DNA from: Prescottella soli
GTDB taxonomy: Bacteria > Actinomycetota > Actinomycetes > Mycobacteriales > Mycobacteriaceae
Direction: 5' to 3'
NCBI RefSeq assembly: GCF_040024445.1
Contig: NZ_CP157276.1
Location: forward strand, 4,092,001 to 4,156,000
Length of the DNA: 64,000 nucleotides
Shown here: positions 60,845 through 64,000 of the stretch, one piece after another
How positions within the stretch are numbered: position 1 is the first letter of the stretch
How the letters are laid out: each line of letters begins with the position of its first letter
The notes under the pieces: model-generated
Databases searched by the model: none
What the model was told of the DNA's origin: nothing
Seen by the model: only the letters and a program-made list of their open reading frames with translations
Position numbers and translations under genes: made by a program

Positions 60845-61815
60845 GCGACGCTCCGTTCGGACTCGGCGGTGTCGTGGCCGGTGATGGTGAGGAAGACCTC
60901 GTCGAGGCTCGGCTTGGAGACCGTGATCTCGTCGACCGCGATCGACAGATCCCGCAGTCGCACAAGCAGATCCGCGGTCACCGTCGGATCCGACAGCGGC
61001 GCGGTGATGCGCCCGGACTCGGGGGTGACGGTGGCCGGGACCCCCAGCATCGACGAGATCACGTCGCGGGCCTCGTCGGTCCGCCCGCGGTCGGCGAGGG
61101 TCAGTTGCACGGCCGATACCCCGACCGACGCCTTGAGTTCGTCGGAGGTGCCGTCGGCGATCACCCGGCCGCGATCGATCACCGCGATCCGGTCGGCCAA
61201 CTGGTCTGCCTCGTCGAGGTACTGCGTCGTGAGCAGCACTGTCGAGCCCTCGGCGACGAGGCGCCGGATGGTCTCCCACATCTGTGCGCGGGTGCGCGGA
61301 TCGAGCCCGGTGGTCGGCTCGTCGAGGAACAGCAGCGGGGGACGCGCGATCAGGCTGGCCGCGAGGTCGAGACGTCGCCGCATGCCGCCGGAGAAGTTCT
61401 TCAGCGGCTTCGACGCCGCCTCGGTCAGGGCGAACTCTTCGAGGAGTTCGGCGGCCTTGCGCTTGGCGTCGGCGCGGCCCAGGCCGAGGAGCCGCGAGAA
61501 GATCACGAGATTCTCTGTGGCGGTGAGGTCTTCGTCGACCGAGGCGTACTGTCCGGTGACACCGACGAGGGAACGGACCGCCGTCGATTCGCGGACGACA
61601 TCGCGACCGAAGATCCGGGCCTCGCCGCCGTCGGGGCGCAGCAGCGTCGCGAGCATGCGGACCGTCGTGGTCTTGCCTGCGCCGTTGGGGCCGAGGACGC
61701 CGTACACCGAGCCGGTGGGCACGGTGAGGCTCACGCCGTCCACCGCGCGCTGCTGCCCGAACGTCTTGACGAGCCCGACGGCTTCGATCGCCGGGGGTGA
61801 GGTGTCGAGGTTCAT
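60841..61815 (-). CDS. DrrA-type ABC transporter ATP-binding protein
   Basis: A 324-residue ATPase. Walker A is in LGPNGAGKTTTVRML (near 42), the Q-loop in GVTGQYASVDEDLT, the signature FSGGMRRRLDLAASL (near 142), Walker B in LLFLDEPTTGLDPR (near 163) and the switch His replaced by Gln in LLTTQYLDEADQLADR, as is usual in the DrrA group. The C-terminal DrrA domain (about 225-320) ends SLDEVFLTITG. ATG 61815 gives the family N-terminus AIEAVGLVKTFG. It is the first gene of the exporter operon. Confidence 0.93.
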   Translation of the reverse strand: MNLDTSPPAIEAVGLVKTFGQQRAVDGVSLTVPTGSVYGVLGPNGAGKTTTVRMLATLLRPDGGEARIFGRDVVRESTAVRSLVGVTGQYASVDEDLTATENLVIFSRLLGLGRADAKRKAAELLEEFALTEAASKPLKNFSGGMRRRLDLAASLIARPPLLFLDEPTTGLDPRTRAQMWETIRRLVAEGSTVLLTTQYLDEADQLADRIAVIDRGRVIADGTSDELKASVGVSAVQLTLADRGRTDEARDVISSMLGVPATVTPESGRITAPLSDPTVTADLLVRLRDLSIAVDEITVSKPSLDEVFLTITGHDTAESERSVA

Positions 61816-61887
61816 GACCTCATCGTGACGTGTCCCGCTTACACGGGGCTTGCAGCGCTCTTGCACCGTGCGAGGCGTACACGTGCA

Positions 61888-61919
61888 CCGGGGCCGTGGT
61901 GCGTGCACCGCGGCCCCGG
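61888..61919. terminator. GC-rich 32-bp hairpin between exporter and secreted-protein genes
   Basis: CCGGGGCCG (61888-61896) pairs with CGGCCCCGG (61911-61919), and inside it GGTGC (61898-61902) pairs with GCACC (61905-61909) with a two-nt loop. It lies 20 nt after the minus-strand stop of the secreted protein gene, where it would end that transcript before the ABC promoter. Confidence 0.75.
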
Positions 61920-61938
61920 GTCTTCAGGAGGGTTCGTA

Positions 61939-62484
61939 TTACTTCGGCAGGCCGACGAGCCCGCCGAGCAGATCGCCGAGGTCGGGGATGATGTCGCCGA
62001 GGCTGCCGGTCACGGTGCCGAGGCTGCCGAACACCCCACCGACGGGCACGATCTGCGGCTCACCGAGCACCGGCGTGGGGTTCGTCAGCGCGATGCACGC
62101 ACCGACGAAGGCGTACACGCCGTCGGCGAGCGCACCCGTCGTGTACGCCTTGGTGGCGCCTGCCGGAACGGCGTCGAGACCGCTGGTCCACGCGACGAAG
62201 CCGGGCTCGAGCAGCTTGGTCGGATCGTCGAGTGCCTTCGGAACCTTCGCCGAGTCGATGGCCACCGCGCCGCACGTGCTGGTCGGGTATGCGACGTTGG
62301 GGTTCTGGACCGTGACACCGACGACGTTGCCGTCGGCCTCGGTGGTCAGGACCGGTCCCGCGAACTCCTGGGAAGGGGCGGCCGACGCGATCGCGGGACC
62401 GGTGAGCAGTGCGGCGCCGGAAATCGCGACGGCGGCGGAGCGGGTGAGGACGGTTGCGGATCGTGTGCGCATGGTCGTGTCCAT
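61939..62484 (-). CDS. Secreted protein, paralogue A of a tandem pair
   Basis: A 181-residue secreted protein: a signal peptide (about 1-36, ending IASAAPS) followed by a domain with VTVQNPN, TSTCGAVAI, DDPTKLLEPGFVAW and DGVYAFVGAC, then a Gly/Leu/Asp-rich C-terminal tail (about 148-181) with hydrophobic repeats such as LGDLLGGLVGL. Two cysteines in the core probably form a disulphide. The family is unknown to me; similar Mycobacteriales proteins are annotated only as hypothetical. It lies beside a close relative at 62660, and the tail is what differs most between the two. Confidence 0.8.
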   Translation of the reverse strand: MDTTMRTRSATVLTRSAAVAISGAALLTGPAIASAAPSQEFAGPVLTTEADGNVVGVTVQNPNVAYPTSTCGAVAIDSAKVPKALDDPTKLLEPGFVAWTSGLDAVPAGATKAYTTGALADGVYAFVGACIALTNPTPVLGEPQIVPVGGVFGSLGTVTGSLGDIIPDLGDLLGGLVGLPK

Positions 62485-62659
62485 TCAGCGGTGGGAAGCG
62501 GATCTCCGCCGTGGTTCGCGGGCGAACGCGGACGGGGATCACCCGCGGAAGGCACGGCGTCGGATGCGCCTCGTGCAACGGGAATCGTGAAAGGGGAACA
62601 TGCGCGGCGACCCGGACATCCCCGACCTACAGCCGGGCCGCCGCGCACGATTTGGGGAG

Positions 62660-63211
62660 TTACCCGGCCTGCGAGGAGCCGGCCGAGATGGCCTTGATCA
62701 GGCCGTCGATGTTCCCGCTGGTGAGGAACTCGGTCAGGTTCTTCAGAGCACCGTTCTCGAGGCTGCCGAACATCGCGTTCTCGGGCAGGCTGACGATCTT
62801 CGGCTGGCTCACAGCGGGAGCGCCGGAGGTCGAGGTGCACTCGCCGATCACGGCGTACACGCCGTCGTTGAAATCAGGGGTGGTGAATTCCTTGGTGCTC
62901 GCGGCACCGACGCGCTCCTTGGTCTTGACCTTCCATGCCGCGAAGCCCGGCTCGAGGAGCTTGGAGGGGTCCTTCTCGAGTTCGGAGAGCCTGGAGGCGA
63001 CGATCGCGTAGGCGCCGCAGGTCGTGGCGGCGTCGGTGTTCGGGTTCTCCACGGTGACCGTGATGGCGTGTGCGTCGGCGGACGCGGTGATCTTGGGCGC
63101 CGACACGGCGGGTGCGGCGGTGGCGAGAGCCGGGACGGCGAGTGCCGACGCGGCTGCGATTGCAACGCCACTCACCGTGCGGGCGAGCGTCTTCCGGGAA
63201 CGCATATGCAT
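62660..63211 (-). CDS. Secreted protein, paralogue B of a tandem pair
   Basis: A 183-residue protein with a signal peptide (about 1-33, ending LATAAP) and the same core as its neighbour: VTVENPN, ATTCGAYAI, KDPSKLLEPGFAAW, DGVYAVIGEC. The C-terminus is different: it contains FGSLENGALKNLTEFLTSGN and lacks the glycine-rich tail. GAGGGG precedes ATG 63211; the longer frame to 63328 runs through a region without coding character. The two genes are 175 bp apart and each seems to have its own upstream region. Function unknown. Confidence 0.8.
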   Translation of the reverse strand: MHMRSRKTLARTVSGVAIAAASALAVPALATAAPAVSAPKITASADAHAITVTVENPNTDAATTCGAYAIVASRLSELEKDPSKLLEPGFAAWKVKTKERVGAASTKEFTTPDFNDGVYAVIGECTSTSGAPAVSQPKIVSLPENAMFGSLENGALKNLTEFLTSGNIDGLIKAISAGSSQAG

Positions 63212-63503
63212 GAACAACCCCTCATTCGTGGAAAGTCTTTCTGACGGATGAGTGATCGCGGTGTCTTGTCCCCGACAACCAAGATCACTTGCGTGAAGCA
63301 TCAAGGCTGGGTCAACTTCGCGCAACACGAATCTCCGCTAAAGGTAAGGGGCGGACTTTGCCGACGGGCCCGGACCGGACATCCCTACCGGCCGGTAACG
63401 GAATTGAACAGCGGAAACCGCTCTGCCCGAGCCGGATTGACCCGTTCTATAACGATTCCGTTTCGAAGGTCACGGATCGAAGAATATTCAATTGCTTGTT
63501 CAA
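63212..63503. other. Gene-free stretch between the secreted proteins and menE
   Basis: About 290 bp without a supportable gene. It should hold the promoter of the paralogue B gene (minus strand). Positions 63450-63510 are distinctly AT-rich compared with the window (several runs of A and T around ATATTCAATTG), which could be a promoter, a regulator site or a transcription-end region of menE. Confidence 0.4.
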
Positions 63504-64000
63504 CTACATGCGGGTGTCGGCTTGTCCGCCGAGCTCGGGCCACGACCTTCGCAGCGCGGTGCGGTCGGTCTTGCCCGGGCCGCGCAGGGGGAGCGCGTCG
63601 AGCAGCCGGATCTCGCGCGGCGCCGCGGTGGCGTCGAGCGCGGCACGGACATGGTCGCCCAATTCCCTGGCGGTGGGCGCGAACCCGTCTGCGGGGACGA
63701 TCGCGGCGACCACCCGCTGGCCCAGGCGATCGTCCGGGACTCCGAGTACGGCGCACTCGCGCACCCCCGGATGTTCGAGGAGAACCGATTCGACCACCTG
63801 CGGCACGACCGTGAGCCCCCCGGTGGTGATCGCCTCGTCGAGCCTGCCGCGGATCGTGAGCACACCGCCCGACAGGGCGCCGGCGTCGTCGGTGCGGAAC
63901 CACCCGGGTTCGGCGAAGGCAGGATGCCCGGGCAGGCCGCGGTAGCCCGACGCGATCATCGCCCCGCCCAGCAGGACGCGGGAGTCGTCGGCGATCCGGA
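63504..64000 (-). CDS. menE: O-succinylbenzoate-CoA ligase, C-terminal part (window edge)
   Basis: The 3' portion (about 165 codons) of an ANL-superfamily acyl-CoA ligase; the start lies beyond the right edge. Visible are the hinge WFRTDDAGALSGGVLTIRGR, where the Asp and Arg bind ribose and the adenylate, a short C-terminal lid domain with VLGVPDDRLGQRVVAAIVP, and the catalytic Lys in RGPGKTDRTAL. The short length and the presence of menA 7 kb away, as in the menA-menE region of mycobacteria, favour MenE (menaquinone synthesis) over other ligases. The last residues are DTRM. Confidence 0.85.
   Translation of the reverse strand, partial: RIADDSRVLLGGAMIASGYRGLPGHPAFAEPGWFRTDDAGALSGGVLTIRGRLDEAITTGGLTVVPQVVESVLLEHPGVRECAVLGVPDDRLGQRVVAAIVPADGFAPTARELGDHVRAALDATAAPREIRLLDALPLRGPGKTDRTALRRSWPELGGQADTRM

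Overview
The window is a 64 kb chromosomal segment of a high-GC actinobacterium of the order Mycobacteriales, most likely Rhodococcus or a close relative. The evidence is mycothiol biosynthesis (mshA), a SenX3-RegX3 two-component pair, BldC, the tiny ribosomal protein bS22, and a gene order that follows the Mycobacterium tuberculosis Rv0484c-Rv0542c backbone as I remember it (SDR, ROK, mshA, YbjN, gpm1, senX3, regX3, Rv0495c, ppx, Rv0497, Rv0498, proC, Rv0500A/B, epimerase, acyltransferase, HAD phosphatase, rex/hemACDB, hemL, ccs genes, menA, menE). I see no insertion sequence, phage, CRISPR array, rRNA or tRNA. No dramatic new system is evident. The novel-looking material is mostly regulatory RNA: leader peptides, attenuators and a riboswitch.

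Region 1 (1-6.1 kb): a partial DUF2804 gene, then a promoter, an M-box Mg2+ riboswitch, two small ORFs and the Mg2+ P-type ATPase mgtA, followed by an LCP cell-wall ligase. Region 2 (6.1-14.5 kb): SDR, a leaderless polycysteine small ORF upstream of a ROK regulator, then accessory genes (tocopherol-cyclase-like, PIG-L deacetylase, MFS, hydrolase), and mshA with ybjN. Region 3 (14.5-18.6 kb): two CRP/GlxR-type sites and a structured leader in front of an Rpf resuscitation factor, then gpmA and senX3-regX3. Region 4 (18.6-29.6 kb): an Rv0495c-like protein, ppx, a membrane protein, a TIM-barrel protein, a MerR-controlled divergent pair, thioesterase, proC, an excisionase-like HTH protein, bS22, epimerase, acyltransferase and HAD phosphatase.

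Region 5 (29.7-38.1 kb): a redox-controlled tetrapyrrole operon in which rex, with a Rex operator over its own promoter, is followed by hemA-hemC-hemD-hemB, then small membrane proteins. Region 6 (38.1-42.9 kb): a copper operon csoR-copZ-copA plus a lipoprotein sugar dehydrogenase, then a HemK-like methyltransferase behind a probable translational attenuator. Region 7 (43-49.2 kb): hemL, phosphomutase-like protein, and the cytochrome c maturation set TlpA-CcdA-ResB-CcsA. Haem synthesis (regions 5 and 7) and haem attachment to cytochromes thus lie close together.

Region 8 (49.4-64 kb): bldC, a Cds1-type cysteine desulfhydrase, SDR, AGPAT, several small conserved proteins, menA, a very large BTAD/NB-ARC transcriptional regulator, a DrrAB-type ABC exporter, two tandem paralogous secreted proteins and the 3' part of menE. 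A recurring feature is leaderless initiation: at least 17 reading frames start 6-8 nt downstream of a (T/C)ANNNT -10 hexamer with no Shine-Dalgarno sequence.
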